Shown in pieces: positions 43,096 to 51,694 of a stretch of DNA of 64,000 bases (position 1 is the first letter of the stretch; each line of letters opens with the position of its first letter). The position numbers and the translations under genes were made by a program. The notes under the pieces are model-generated. The model was not told the origin of the DNA. It saw only the letters and a program-made list of their open reading frames with translations, and did no database searches. The DNA comes from Actinoallomurus spadix (GTDB lineage: Bacteria > Actinomycetota > Actinomycetes > Streptosporangiales > Streptosporangiaceae). The DNA is taken from contig NZ_JAMXMX010000001.1 in the NCBI RefSeq assembly GCF_024055725.1, positions 1-64,000 of the forward strand. The letters run 5' to 3'.

Positions 43096-43845
43096 ATGCC
43101 ATTCATCGACCCCGAGGACGGGTACCTGACGGTCCTCAACCTGTTCAAGACGGACGCGCCGGAACGCGTGGACCGGCTGGTCAACGAGATGCGGGCCATC
43201 GTCGACACCGCGGCCTTCCCCGGCTGGATCTCCAGCACCGTGCACCGGGGGGAGGAGAGGGCGGGAACCGCGAACTTCATCCAGTGGCGCGGCCGGCAGG
43301 ACCTGGAGTCGCGGTACGACGGCGCCGAGTTCAAGCACCACACGGTGCCGGTGTTCCAGCAGATCACGACGTACATGCGGTTGATGCAGACGGAGGTGGA
43401 GTCCAGCCGGCCGCACCCCGCGCAGGGCGACGTCACCGAGATCTCACCGGACCGCGACGACTACACGGTCATCGAGATCCTCGGAGTGCAGCCCGCCGAC
43501 CAGAGTGACCTGGTCAGCGTGCTCGGAGCGGCCCACGACTGGCTGGTGGACGTGCCGGGCTACCGGTCACAGACCGTGCTGCGCGGCATCCGGTCCCGCG
43601 GCCCCGACGGCACCGGCCCCGGCGGCGGCCTGGCGGCCATCGGCACGGACAACGACTTCGTGGTCGTCTACTCGCAGTGGGACGGCAAGTCGTCCTACGA
43701 CGCGTTCCGCGCGCTCGCCGAGGACGAGCAGCCCGCCGCGCGGCGCAGGACGCAGGACCGGCGGAACGCGCTGATCACCGCCGCCGACTGGAACACCTAC
43801 CGCGTCGTCCACACCCGGTCGGCGCCGCAGCCCGCCGCGACCTGA
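43096..43845 (+). CDS. Angucycline B-ring-opening oxygenase (JadG/GilOII/AlpJ family)
   Basis: The protein has 249 residues. Two tandem ABM-like (ferredoxin-like fold) halves carry GYLTVLNLFKTDAPERVDRLVNEMRAIVDTAAFPGWISSTVHRGEE, NFIQWRGRQDLESRYDGAEFKHHTVPVFQQITTYMRLMQTEVE and, in the second half, DDYTVIEILGVQP, VVVYSQWDGKSSYDAFRAL. This matches the reduced-flavin-dependent enzymes that cleave the angucycline C5-C6 bond; in kinamycin/fluostatin pathways the product recloses as a benzo[b]fluorene. It is the key marker that the core is rearranged rather than a plain angucycline. AGGAGAGC precedes ATG 43096. A terminator follows. Confidence 0.9.
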   Translation: MPFIDPEDGYLTVLNLFKTDAPERVDRLVNEMRAIVDTAAFPGWISSTVHRGEERAGTANFIQWRGRQDLESRYDGAEFKHHTVPVFQQITTYMRLMQTEVESSRPHPAQGDVTEISPDRDDYTVIEILGVQPADQSDLVSVLGAAHDWLVDVPGYRSQTVLRGIRSRGPDGTGPGGGLAAIGTDNDFVVVYSQWDGKSSYDAFRALAEDEQPAARRRTQDRRNALITAADWNTYRVVHTRSAPQPAAT

Positions 43846-43868
43846 CCGGTCCGGCGACGCCGCTCGAC

Positions 43869-43912
43869 GTCCGGTCGTGGGCCGCCCGCGCGGAGCGGTC
43901 CCACGACCGGAC
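43869..43912. terminator. Bidirectional terminator between polyketide and nitrogen operons
   Basis: GTCCGGTCGTGGG (43869-43881) and CCCACGACCGGAC (43900-43912) form a perfect 13-bp stem between convergent genes ending at 43845 and 43997. Confidence 0.8.
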
Positions 43913-43996
43913 CTCGGTCCGTCCGGGGAGGGCATCGCCACCGGCGGGCGGGCAGGCGGCCGGACCCCGCCGACGGCAGAGTCCGGCCGCACCCTC

Positions 43997-45988
43997 TCAG
44001 GACGGATCCTCCGATCCGCGGAGGCGCCCGGTGATCTTCTCCCAGTGCCAGCGCGAGTCGAACGCCGTGATGTCGAGGTCCGCGCCGTCGGCGGCCAGCC
44101 CGGCCGCGAGGCTCGTCGCCCGCGCGATGAAGCCCGAGGCTCGATGGGCCGCGAGCAGGTCCTGCTCGTCGAACGGCAGCCCCTCGCAGCGCAGCAGCCG
44201 CAGGTCGACGAAGCCGTTGAACGTCCGGCCCATCACCTCGACCGCCTGCGGGCTGCGGATGCTGAAGCGCACCTTGGCGGCGACGTGGCCGTGGTGGTGC
44301 TGGTCGGAGTAGTACGCGACGTCCGGGATCGTGGGCGGGACGAAGTAGTCACGGGCGGCTATCTCGGGGACCTTCGGCAGGTTGCCGACCAGGAAGTGCC
44401 ACGAGTTGTACTGCATTCGAGCGGACATCGACCAGGCGGTGTCGGCCAGCCGCGCGGGCGAGTCCGCGAAGTACCGGCGGGCCTCCGGCACGGGGACGAC
44501 GCAGCAGAAGAAGTGAGGGAGGTCCCAGGCGGCGATCTCCGGCCACCGCCGCTCGCGCAGCGCCGTGGTCAGGGCCGTCAGCGACCGCATCCCGCGGCTC
44601 ATCGCGAAGTCGGCGTCGAACGCCGCGGCCGCCGCGCGGACGGTCTCGTAGACGAGGGACTCCAGGCCCGTCGCGAACCCGCCGTGCGGCTCGGCCAGCC
44701 ACCCCGGTGCCTCCTCGAGGCCGGCGCCCAGTTCGTCGAGCGTGCCGCCGGTGACCGGGAGCCTGTCGCGCACGCGCGCGCACAGGTCAGCCTCCAGCCG
44801 TCGCGCCTCGTCGGCGGGCGCGCCGGCGATCCGCTCGATCTTGTGCATCAGGGGACCGTGGATCTCACGGTAGAGCCGGACCTTCGCGGTGATCTCCCGG
44901 CGTCGCCGGGCGACCGCCTCCGCGAGGTCGTTCAGCGCCGCCACCCGGTTCGAGGGCGCGGGCGGCACCCGCTGCCCGCCGGGGACGCCGTTGTAGGCCA
45001 GGCGTGTCCGCTCGAGGAGGTGGGCCACGTGGTCGATCGTGAGCTGTGTCCCGTTGGCCTCCTCGATCCGGGCGAATCCGGCCGACCGCACGAGCAGGGT
45101 GAGGCAGGCGACCATCAGCGCGTCGCTGTCCGACCACAGCTCGAGGGGGACCGTCGCCAGGCTGCTCAGCGCGCAGTCGGGATGGCCGGGCCACAGCGTC
45201 TTCCCGGTCAGCGTGTTCCGGTCGCGGAAGTTGGTGTACTGCCGGTCCCCGGAGTACAGCACGAAGGGTGCCGTCCGGCGGGCCGCCTCCTTCAAGGTCT
45301 CCAGCATGTCCCGGCGGCCGTCGCGGCCGGCCGCCGCCAGCCATGCGCGGCAGTCGGCGACCGAGTCGCGCGCCCCCGCGGTGGCACGGGCGAGTTCGGC
45401 CTGGTACTCCGCCAGGGCATGGGCGGACCACGGCACGCGCAGCACGCCGCCGACCAGATCCTCCTCTCCGGACAGCGGGCCCCTCGACGGGACGCGCAGG
45501 ACGACCCGGCCGCTCGCGTTCAGCCCGATCTCGCCGAGGAACGCCGCCTCGACGTCGCCGGCCCCCCGGAGGTCGTGAGCCGCCGCGGCATCGCCGGCCG
45601 CCCTGACGTCGCGGGCCGCTCGGCCGGCGCCGCGGCCGTCGCCGGCCGGTCCGGCGGTCCGCCCGTCCTGCCGCCACGATCTGCCGAACAGGACTCTCAG
45701 CGCGCACTCGTCCGCGACGGGCAGAGCCCGTAGCTGGATGTCCGCCGGGACGTGCCCGGCGAGCGTGAGCAGTGTGTCCACGGCCGCGGGCAGGTCCGGG
45801 GCGGCGACCGCCTCCTGCCAGACCAGCGTGAGCAGTCCGGGGAACCCGGCGTCCTCGGCCACCGGGTAGTCCGGCTCGGCCGCCGTTCCGGCCCGCCGGC
45901 CGAGCCGGCTGGGCCGGCGGCTCTGCCGCGCCTTCGCCAGCGCGGCCTTACGGGACAGGCCGGTGTCCCGCTCGATGGGCAGGGTCAT
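43997..45988 (-). CDS. Uncharacterised 663-residue protein of the hydrazine cassette
   Basis: I do not recognise the family. Visible features are a basic N-terminus, an Ala/Gly/Arg-rich low-complexity stretch near residues 105-140, a central block (FVLYSGDRQYTNFRDRNTL, then LELWSDSDALMVACLTLLVR) and a C-terminal block rich in aromatics and His (MQYNSWHFLVGNLP, YYSDQHHHGHVAAKVRF). No signal peptide, membrane segment or standard nucleotide/FAD loop is seen. Its start overlaps the ferredoxin stop by 4 bp, and the run continues through the DUF3050, glutamine-synthetase and amidase genes, so it should act in the same nitrogen pathway. It may be the ferredoxin's redox partner; that is a guess from context. 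Confidence 0.7.
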   Translation of the reverse strand: MTLPIERDTGLSRKAALAKARQSRRPSRLGRRAGTAAEPDYPVAEDAGFPGLLTLVWQEAVAAPDLPAAVDTLLTLAGHVPADIQLRALPVADECALRVLFGRSWRQDGRTAGPAGDGRGAGRAARDVRAAGDAAAAHDLRGAGDVEAAFLGEIGLNASGRVVLRVPSRGPLSGEEDLVGGVLRVPWSAHALAEYQAELARATAGARDSVADCRAWLAAAGRDGRRDMLETLKEAARRTAPFVLYSGDRQYTNFRDRNTLTGKTLWPGHPDCALSSLATVPLELWSDSDALMVACLTLLVRSAGFARIEEANGTQLTIDHVAHLLERTRLAYNGVPGGQRVPPAPSNRVAALNDLAEAVARRRREITAKVRLYREIHGPLMHKIERIAGAPADEARRLEADLCARVRDRLPVTGGTLDELGAGLEEAPGWLAEPHGGFATGLESLVYETVRAAAAAFDADFAMSRGMRSLTALTTALRERRWPEIAAWDLPHFFCCVVPVPEARRYFADSPARLADTAWSMSARMQYNSWHFLVGNLPKVPEIAARDYFVPPTIPDVAYYSDQHHHGHVAAKVRFSIRSPQAVEVMGRTFNGFVDLRLLRCEGLPFDEQDLLAAHRASGFIARATSLAAGLAADGADLDITAFDSRWHWEKITGRLRGSEDPS

Positions 45989-46323
45989 CGCGGCTCTCCT
46001 TCGGCGGTCAGCTCGATGTGGTCCCACATTTGGGCCTCGGTGGGGGTCCAGTCCTCATCCACGTAGATGCAGTCGACGGGACAGACCATCACGCACACCG
46101 GGCAGCCGGAGCACAGTTCGGGGATGATGACGACGTCGAGTCCGCGATCGAATATCGCCCCGAATTCAGGGGGGCAGTTACGCAGGCACGTGTCGCACGT
46201 GATGCATTCCGACGCCTCGATGCGACGGGGCGGCTTCTTCCAGTTGCCGTCACGGGCTCGCTGCGCGATTCGCTGGGCGCGCCCGGTGCTCGCTGCGGGG
46301 GTGATCTCCTTCGCCCACGGCAT
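45985..46323 (-). CDS. Two-[4Fe-4S] ferredoxin
   Basis: This 112-residue protein carries two classical cluster motifs: Cys40, 43, 46 and 50 (CITCDTCLRNCP) and Cys71, 74, 77 and 81 (CSGCPVCVMVCP). A ~35-residue basic N-terminal extension (RAQRIAQRARDGNWKKPPRR) precedes them. It transfers electrons, probably to an oxidase or reductase of this operon: the DUF3050 protein upstream or the 663-residue protein downstream, with which it is translationally coupled. ATG 46323 follows GAGGTGAG. Confidence 0.93.
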   Translation of the reverse strand: MPWAKEITPAASTGRAQRIAQRARDGNWKKPPRRIEASECITCDTCLRNCPPEFGAIFDRGLDVVIIPELCSGCPVCVMVCPVDCIYVDEDWTPTEAQMWDHIELTAEGEPR

Positions 46324-46404
46324 GTCGTGCTCTCACCTCGGTTCTCTGGCGACGTCCCGGGCCCGTTTCCGGCGCGGACCCGGAGGAATTGAAATCAGGC
46401 CTGA

Positions 46405-47199
46405 TCAGCGGGAGCGCTCGAGGATTCTCCCCAGAATGCCGTCCCACAGCCGTGTCCTGGCCGCGAGCGCGAGGTTGATGGTCTCCTCGCACTGCGCCCA
46501 TTTGCCGTGGTCGTCGCCGCACAGGTCGGCGAGCATCTGCATCGCCATGGGCGTGTGCTCTTCGCTGTCCACCTGGATGTGCCGTCTGAGGTAGTCGACG
46601 AACGTCGACAGCGCGCCGTACTCCGCGTTCAGTGCGGCGACCTGGTCGAACATGTCCGGGATGAGGTCCTCACGGCCGAACGCGAACGCCGCGGCCTGGC
46701 AGTGGACCGGGGCGTTCTCGATGAACTCCCAGGTCGTCGCCACGAACTCGGCCGCCGGCTCCGGCGCGCCGGCCTCCTTGAGCGACGACAGGACCGGCCG
46801 GCCGGTGCGCAGCAGATCGAGGAAGGCGTCGACGCGCGTCGTGTCCGCGCCTGCCTGCCGCATGCCCTGCAGGTACAACTCGAAGTGGCTGATGAAGCCG
46901 GTTCCGAGTTCGTCGCTCTCCTCGACGAGGACGATGTCGTTGATGAGCCTGCGGCTGCCGGTCGGCCCGGACGGCACCCAGGGCACCTGGACACAGGTCA
47001 GCGTGCGCTGCAGCGACTTGAGCAGCGACATGAAGTCCCACACCGCGAACGCGTGGTGTTCCATGAAGGCGACCACCGCGTCCATGCTGTTCAGCTGGTG
47101 ATACAGCGGGTGGCGGACCACTTTCTGACGGGCGGGCTCGATGGAGTCCTTGAGCCTCTCGATGGCGGGATTGGTCTCTCCCCATTCGTACCGAGACAT
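46405..47199 (-). CDS. DUF3050 protein, heme-oxygenase-like diiron oxidase candidate
   Basis: This 264-residue all-helical protein matches the DUF3050 pattern: [28 protein letters not shown] (residues 43-69), [15 protein letters not shown] (83-97), [10 protein letters not shown] (104-113) and [14 protein letters not shown] near 225. Repeated Glu/His positions (Glu47, His48, His49, Glu94, His105, the later EEH) fit a heme-oxygenase-like dimetal site. The wider superfamily includes SznF, which forms an N-N bond, and other N-oxygenases. With the ferredoxin it is the main candidate for N-oxidation, N-N bond formation or hydrazone-to-diazo oxidation. ATG 47199 has AAGGAAG upstream. Confidence 0.8.
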   Translation of the reverse strand: MSRYEWGETNPAIERLKDSIEPARQKVVRHPLYHQLNSMDAVVAFMEHHAFAVWDFMSLLKSLQRTLTCVQVPWVPSGPTGSRRLINDIVLVEESDELGTGFISHFELYLQGMRQAGADTTRVDAFLDLLRTGRPVLSSLKEAGAPEPAAEFVATTWEFIENAPVHCQAAAFAFGREDLIPDMFDQVAALNAEYGALSTFVDYLRRHIQVDSEEHTPMAMQMLADLCGDDHGKWAQCEETINLALAARTRLWDGILGRILERSR

Positions 47200-47241
47200 G
47201 ACGCTTCTTCCTTTCATTACGGGGGCGGTGGGCCGCGGTGC

Positions 47242-48738
47242 TCAGAAGACGCCGAAGTACTCGCGGTGCTCCCATTCGGTCACCTGGTCCGCGGCGGGGC
47301 GCTCCGCGGCGCACCACGCGTCGAACCGCGACGCCTCGCTCTCCTTCAGCTTCGTCAGGCAGGTCTTGAGCGGCGTTCCGAGCAGGTCCTCGGCGGCGCC
47401 GCTCGCGCGGAACGCGTCGAGCGCCTCGCGGAGTGATCCCGGCAGCGCCGGAGGTTCGGCGCCGGTCGCGGGCGGGCCGGCGACCAGGCCCTCCAGCCCG
47501 GCGTGGAGCTGGGCGGCGATGGCCAGGTAGGGGTTCGCGCACGGTTCCCCGATCCGGTTCTCGACGTGCGTCGAACTGTCGCCGCTGAGCACCCGGACCA
47601 TGGCGCTGCGGTCCTCGAAGCGCCAGTCCACCGAGGTGGGGGACAGGGTGAACCGCGGATCCATCCGCCGGTAGCCGTTCACGGTCGGGACGGACAGCAG
47701 GCAGAACTCCCGCGCGTGGGACAGCAGGCCCTCGACGTAGGCCTCTCCCTCGGGAGAGATCGTGTCCTGTGCGCCGCCGTCCGGCGCGAACACGTTGACG
47801 TTCGTCTTCGTGCTCGTGACGGACTGGTGCAGGTGCCAGCCGCTGGGGTCGAAAGAGTCCAGGCGCGGCAGCGTCATGAAGGACGCGTGGAAGCCGCGGC
47901 GCCCGCAGAACCGCTTCACCTGGGTCCGGAACAGCAGCATCGCGTCCGCCGCGTCCAGGGCCAGCATCGGGCCGAAGGTCGTCTCGAGCTGCCCGGGGCC
48001 GGACTCGTGCTCGATCGTGCGCAGCGGCAGGCCGAGCGCCATGAGCATCGCGGCCATCGGGTCCGCGACCTCGGCCACCGAGTCGTAGTACGCGTCGAGG
48101 TTGAACTGGTAGCCGGGGTTCACGGCCTCCACGGCCGGGGCGGGCCCCTGGAGGCCGAAGCCGTTCCCCGCGTTGCCGGGCGGCCCGCCCATGAGGCGCG
48201 TGAGGTACCACTCGACCTCGAGCCCGATGACCGGGGCCAGGTCGTGCCGGGCGTACTCGGCGCAGACACGGCGCAGGACGTCACGGGAGGCGAGCGGGTG
48301 CGGCGAGCCGTCGCGCAGGTACTCGTTCCCGAGCACCCAGGCGGTCCTCGTCCCGGTCCCGGGGAGCACCTGGAAGGTGCGCGGGTCCGGGACGAGCACG
48401 AAGTCGCCCGCGCCGAGCAGTTCGCCGACCCCCACGCCGGAGTCGGCGAGGAAGTCGACGGCCACGGCGTGCCCGGTGTCGAAGAGGAACGGTCCCGCGC
48501 TGAAGTCCATGCCGTTGCGCAGCACCGTGCGGAAGACGTGCGCGGGCACGGTCTTGGACCGGGCCAGCCCGTGCGGGTCGCAGAACACGACCCGTACGAG
48601 GTCGACCTCGTCGAGCGCCACCTCCACCTGCTCGGCCGCGGCGACCTGCCGGTCGTCCCAGAGCCCGAACTCGGCCACGAACGAGGGGCGTCCGACGCCG
48701 CTCTCGTCGCCGTGCCGGGACCATGGCCTGGAGATCAT
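47242..48738 (-). CDS. Glutamine-synthetase homologue, likely glutamyl-hydrazine ligase
   Basis: The protein has 498 residues. An N-terminal beta-grasp part (EVALDEVDLVRVVFCDPHGLARSKTV) and a C-terminal catalytic domain carry LEVEWYLTR, IEHESGPGQLETTFGP (metal-binding Glu pair), PSGWHLHQSV (variant of the GSGMHxHxS loop) and DWRFEDRSAMVRV. Housekeeping GS differs at several of these, which fits a specialised gamma-glutamyl ligase. In fosfazinomycin and kinamycin synthesis a GS homologue loads the hydrazine onto glutamate. It overlaps the amidase stop by 4 bp. ATG 48738 begins MISRPWSRHG; the longer upstream frame is a shadow of the amidase. Confidence 0.9.
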   Translation of the reverse strand: MISRPWSRHGDESGVGRPSFVAEFGLWDDRQVAAAEQVEVALDEVDLVRVVFCDPHGLARSKTVPAHVFRTVLRNGMDFSAGPFLFDTGHAVAVDFLADSGVGVGELLGAGDFVLVPDPRTFQVLPGTGTRTAWVLGNEYLRDGSPHPLASRDVLRRVCAEYARHDLAPVIGLEVEWYLTRLMGGPPGNAGNGFGLQGPAPAVEAVNPGYQFNLDAYYDSVAEVADPMAAMLMALGLPLRTIEHESGPGQLETTFGPMLALDAADAMLLFRTQVKRFCGRRGFHASFMTLPRLDSFDPSGWHLHQSVTSTKTNVNVFAPDGGAQDTISPEGEAYVEGLLSHAREFCLLSVPTVNGYRRMDPRFTLSPTSVDWRFEDRSAMVRVLSGDSSTHVENRIGEPCANPYLAIAAQLHAGLEGLVAGPPATGAEPPALPGSLREALDAFRASGAAEDLLGTPLKTCLTKLKESEASRFDAWCAAERPAADQVTEWEHREYFGVF

Positions 48739-50156
48739 GATCTTTCCCCTTTCGGGTGCCCGGCGGGAGGCACCATCGTGAGAGCGAGTTCCGCCTCGAC
48801 GCGGCCGGCGACCGAGAGGACCAGGTCGTCGTCGCCGACCCGGCCGACGAGCTGCAGCCCGACCGGGAGCCCGTGGGACGTGACGCCGGCGGGAAGGGAC
48901 AGGGCGGGCTGACCGGTGATGTTGAACGGGTAGGTGGCGGGCGACCACGCGAGCCAGAGCAGGTCGTCCGGGGCGGCGGCCCACGGCGGGGCGATCGCGT
49001 CGGCGGCGAAGGGCTCGGCCGGGACCGTCGCCATCGCCAGGAGGTCGTAGTCCTCCATCACGGCGGCCAGCCTGGCCCGCAGCGCGAGCCGCGTCTCCTC
49101 GGCGCGCATGACCGCCGCGCCGCTCAGGGAGCGCCCGTACCGTACGACCGCGAGCCGGCCCTCGTCGCACCACTGTTCGTCCTCGGGCGCCGTGCCGCTC
49201 GCCTCGGCGGCGGCGAGGACGTCCACCAGGGCGGCGTACGGGTCGGGGAAGGGGACGTCGACACGGTCGACGCGGTGTCCCAGCCCGGTCAGCGCCGGCA
49301 GGACGTCCTCGGTCACCCGGCGCACCTCACCGGAGGTCCGCGGGAACTCGAGCCAGCCGATCCGCAGCGGGGCGGGCCGTGCCCCGGGCAGGGGCGGGCG
49401 GGTGAGCGAGTCCGGGTCGCGGCGGTCCGGCCCGGTCAGCACGGACGTGAGCGCGGCGACGTCGGCCACGCTCCGGGCGAGCGGCCCGACGTGCGAGAGC
49501 CGCTCGGCGCAGGGCGGCACGTACGGGATCCGGCCGAAGGACGGCTTGAACCCGACGACGCCGCAGAACGCCGCGGGAATGCGGACCGAGCCCGCTCCGT
49601 CCGTCCCGACCGACGCGGTGCACAGCCCGGCCGAGACCGCGGCGGCGGAGCCGCCGCTCGAGCCCCCCGCGGACCTGTCACGCGCCCAGGGATTACGCGT
49701 GGGACCGGCGACCCTGCTGACCGTGCTCGCGCTCCAGCCGTACTCCGACGTCGCCGTCTTCCCCACGACGATCGCGCCCGCCGCCCGGAGGCGGGCGACG
49801 GCGGGGGCGTCCGCGGCGGCGCGGCGGTTCGGCAGCAGCGAACCCCGCCTGGTGGGGAGGTCCCGCGTCTGGATGAGATCCTTCACCGAGATCGTCACGC
49901 CGAGGAGCGGCCGGTCGCGGAAGGCGGCCGCGCCGAGGTCGGCGATGAGCCGGTCGGCCGCCTCCGCCTCCCGGAGTACGCGATCGTCGGCGACCGCGAC
50001 GAAGGCGCCGAGGCCCGCGTTCGTCTCGCGGATGGCGGTGAGCACGGACCGCACGTGCTCGGCGACCGTGCAATGACCCTGGAGAAACAACTGTCGTGTT
50101 TCATGAATGCTGCGGCAGATCGGCTGCCTGTTTACGGTGGCGGTGGAGACTGACAC
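48735..50156 (-). CDS. Amidase-signature hydrolase of the hydrazine cassette
   Basis: This protein of about 473 residues has the Ser-cisSer-Lys triad of the family: Lys92 (TISVKDLI), Ser166/167 (AGGSSGGSAAAVSAG) and Ser190 (GTDGAGSVRIPAAF). Amidase homologues in the fosfazinomycin/kinamycin set hydrolyse an acyl-hydrazide intermediate (release from the glutamyl or acetyl group). The start is uncertain: GTG 50156 gives a normal N-terminus (IHETRQLFLQGHCTVAEHV), while the frame stays open to TTG 50273, beyond the StrR site. It is the first gene of the minus-strand nitrogen operon. Confidence 0.88.
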   Translation of the reverse strand: MSVSTATVNRQPICRSIHETRQLFLQGHCTVAEHVRSVLTAIRETNAGLGAFVAVADDRVLREAEAADRLIADLGAAAFRDRPLLGVTISVKDLIQTRDLPTRRGSLLPNRRAAADAPAVARLRAAGAIVVGKTATSEYGWSASTVSRVAGPTRNPWARDRSAGGSSGGSAAAVSAGLCTASVGTDGAGSVRIPAAFCGVVGFKPSFGRIPYVPPCAERLSHVGPLARSVADVAALTSVLTGPDRRDPDSLTRPPLPGARPAPLRIGWLEFPRTSGEVRRVTEDVLPALTGLGHRVDRVDVPFPDPYAALVDVLAAAEASGTAPEDEQWCDEGRLAVVRYGRSLSGAAVMRAEETRLALRARLAAVMEDYDLLAMATVPAEPFAADAIAPPWAAAPDDLLWLAWSPATYPFNITGQPALSLPAGVTSHGLPVGLQLVGRVGDDDLVLSVAGRVEAELALTMVPPAGHPKGERS

Positions 50157-50407
50157 GGACCCAACTACATGACGCCGGTGGAACGCCGTGCAAGTCGCGG
50201 ACGCCGGAGAACAGGTCGGGTGCGGCAACCTCGGATAAGTATTTCCGGGAGTCGGCGGGTCCGCCCGGTTCAACTGCGCGGAATCAGCAGTCGAACGACG
50301 GCACGCACGGAGAAAAAGCGCGTACCGGCGAAAGCGTGCTATGCACCGTGCCGAGCGAATCGGTATTCTTTCGATCAGGCGGTTATGATTTCGGAGGCAC
50401 TGCGATC
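50157..50407. promoter_or_regulatory. Divergent promoter region of the nitrogen cassette
   Basis: About 250 bp between the amidase and lyase genes. A StrR-type site sits almost exactly in the middle, 111 bp from each chosen start. The lyase side is relatively AT-rich (TATTCTTTCGATCAGGCGG, then GTTATGATTTCGG) and carries GGAGG before ATG 50408. I see no coding sequence here. Confidence 0.65.
50268..50296. promoter_or_regulatory. StrR-type operator C (amidase/lyase divergent promoter)
   Basis: GTTCAACTG-N11-CAGTCGAAC. The right arm matches the StrR consensus exactly and the left differs at one position. It is the best match of the four sites and is central between divergent nitrogen-cassette operons. 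Confidence 0.8.
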
Positions 50408-51694
50408 ATGATTTCCCGTTATTCGCTGCCCGAAATGGCGGAGCTGTGGTCTGATCAGGCTCGCTATGCCACCTGGACCAGGGTGGAGGTCCTGGCGTCT
50501 CAGGCGCAGGCGCTGCTCGGCCGGGTCCCCGAGGCCGCTCTGGCCGACATCCGGCGTGCCCGGGTGCCGGCCGCGGCGCGGGTGGCAGAGCTCGAGCGGG
50601 AGCGCGACCACGAGATCCTCTCCTTCCTCGCCGCCTTCTGCGAGGACATCCCCGACGACTCCGCTCGGTGGGTGCACCTCGGCATGACGAGCTATGACCT
50701 CGTGGACACCGCCCTCGGGCACACCCTCGCCCGCGCCTGCGACCTCCTGCTCCAGGCGGCGGCACGGCTGCGCGGCGTGCTGGCGGACAGGGCGGTGGAG
50801 CACTGGGACACGGTCTGCATCGGGCGCACCCACGGGATGCACGCGGAGCCGACGACGTTCGGCCACAAGCTCGCGGGGTTCGCCTTCGCCATCGACCGTT
50901 CCGTACGCCGGCTGGAGGCCGCGCGTAAGGAGGTCGCGGTGGGCACGATCTCCGGCTCCGTCGGAACGTACGCGCTGATCGACCCCTTCGTGGAGAAGTA
51001 CGTGTGCGCGGAGCTCGGCCTCGGGGTCGAGCCCGCGCCGAGCCAGGTCGTGGCTCGCGACCGGCACGCCCAGCTCCTGCAGACGGTGGCGACGCTCGGT
51101 GCCTGCGTCGAGCAGATCGCCATCGAGGTCCGGCTGCTGTCGCGCAGCGAGGTCCGCGAGGTGGAGGAGCCCCGGACGGCCGCCTACCAGGGGTCGAGCG
51201 CCATGCCGCACAAGCGCAACCCGACGACCGGCGAGCGCCTGACCGGGCTGGCCCGGCTGCTGCGCGGGTACGCGGGCACCATGCTGGAGGACGTGGCGCT
51301 CTGGCATGAGCGGGACCTGTCCCACTCGTCCGTCGAGCGGGTCGCCATGCCGGACGCGCTGATCGTCGCGCACTACCAGGCGACCGCCGCCGCGGACCTG
51401 GTGGCGGGCCTGGAGGTGTTCCCGGACCGGATGCGCGCCGCGATCGACCGGACCAACGGCCTGGCGTACAGCTCCGCGGTGCTGGCCGACCTCCTGGAGG
51501 GCGGCACCGAGCGCGAACGTGCCTACCGGGCGATCCAGGCCGCCGCGAACGGCGCGATCTCCGGCGGCGATGACCTCGGTACTCTTCTCGGTGCCGAGGG
51601 GATCGACATCGGTCCGCTGCGGCCGGAGCGTTTCCTCGTGCACCATGACGTCATCTTCGAGCGATTGGAAGCCCTGCGTGACCTGGGACATTAA
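50408..51694 (+). CDS. Adenylosuccinate-lyase homologue of the hydrazine cassette
   Basis: This 428-residue fumarase/aspartase-superfamily lyase has LGMTSYDLVDTALG, GRTHGMHAEPTTFGHKLAGF (His142) and the signature GSSAMPHKRNP (262-272) with the flexible catalytic-Ser loop. It looks like purB, but the location beside glutamine-synthetase-, amidase- and GNAT-family genes matches the lyase homologue shared by fosfazinomycin and kinamycin clusters, thought to act on a hydrazino-succinate-type intermediate and release fumarate. ATG 50408 follows GGAGG. It overlaps the acetyltransferase gene by 17 bp. Confidence 0.9.
   Translation: MISRYSLPEMAELWSDQARYATWTRVEVLASQAQALLGRVPEAALADIRRARVPAAARVAELERERDHEILSFLAAFCEDIPDDSARWVHLGMTSYDLVDTALGHTLARACDLLLQAAARLRGVLADRAVEHWDTVCIGRTHGMHAEPTTFGHKLAGFAFAIDRSVRRLEAARKEVAVGTISGSVGTYALIDPFVEKYVCAELGLGVEPAPSQVVARDRHAQLLQTVATLGACVEQIAIEVRLLSRSEVREVEEPRTAAYQGSSAMPHKRNPTTGERLTGLARLLRGYAGTMLEDVALWHERDLSHSSVERVAMPDALIVAHYQATAAADLVAGLEVFPDRMRAAIDRTNGLAYSSAVLADLLEGGTERERAYRAIQAAANGAISGGDDLGTLLGAEGIDIGPLRPERFLVHHDVIFERLEALRDLGH

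Noticed and set aside
43997-45988. Assignment of the 663-residue protein as a carnitine/choline acyltransferase
   Set aside because: Size and mixed alpha/beta character suggested it, but I could not find the catalytic His context or the STS-type motif of that family, so I left it unassigned.
50408-51694. Housekeeping purB, or a CreD-type nitrosuccinate lyase
   Set aside because: The GSSAMPHKRNP signature favours the adenylosuccinate-lyase branch, but position and coupling to a GNAT gene within the hydrazine set argue against a housekeeping role.
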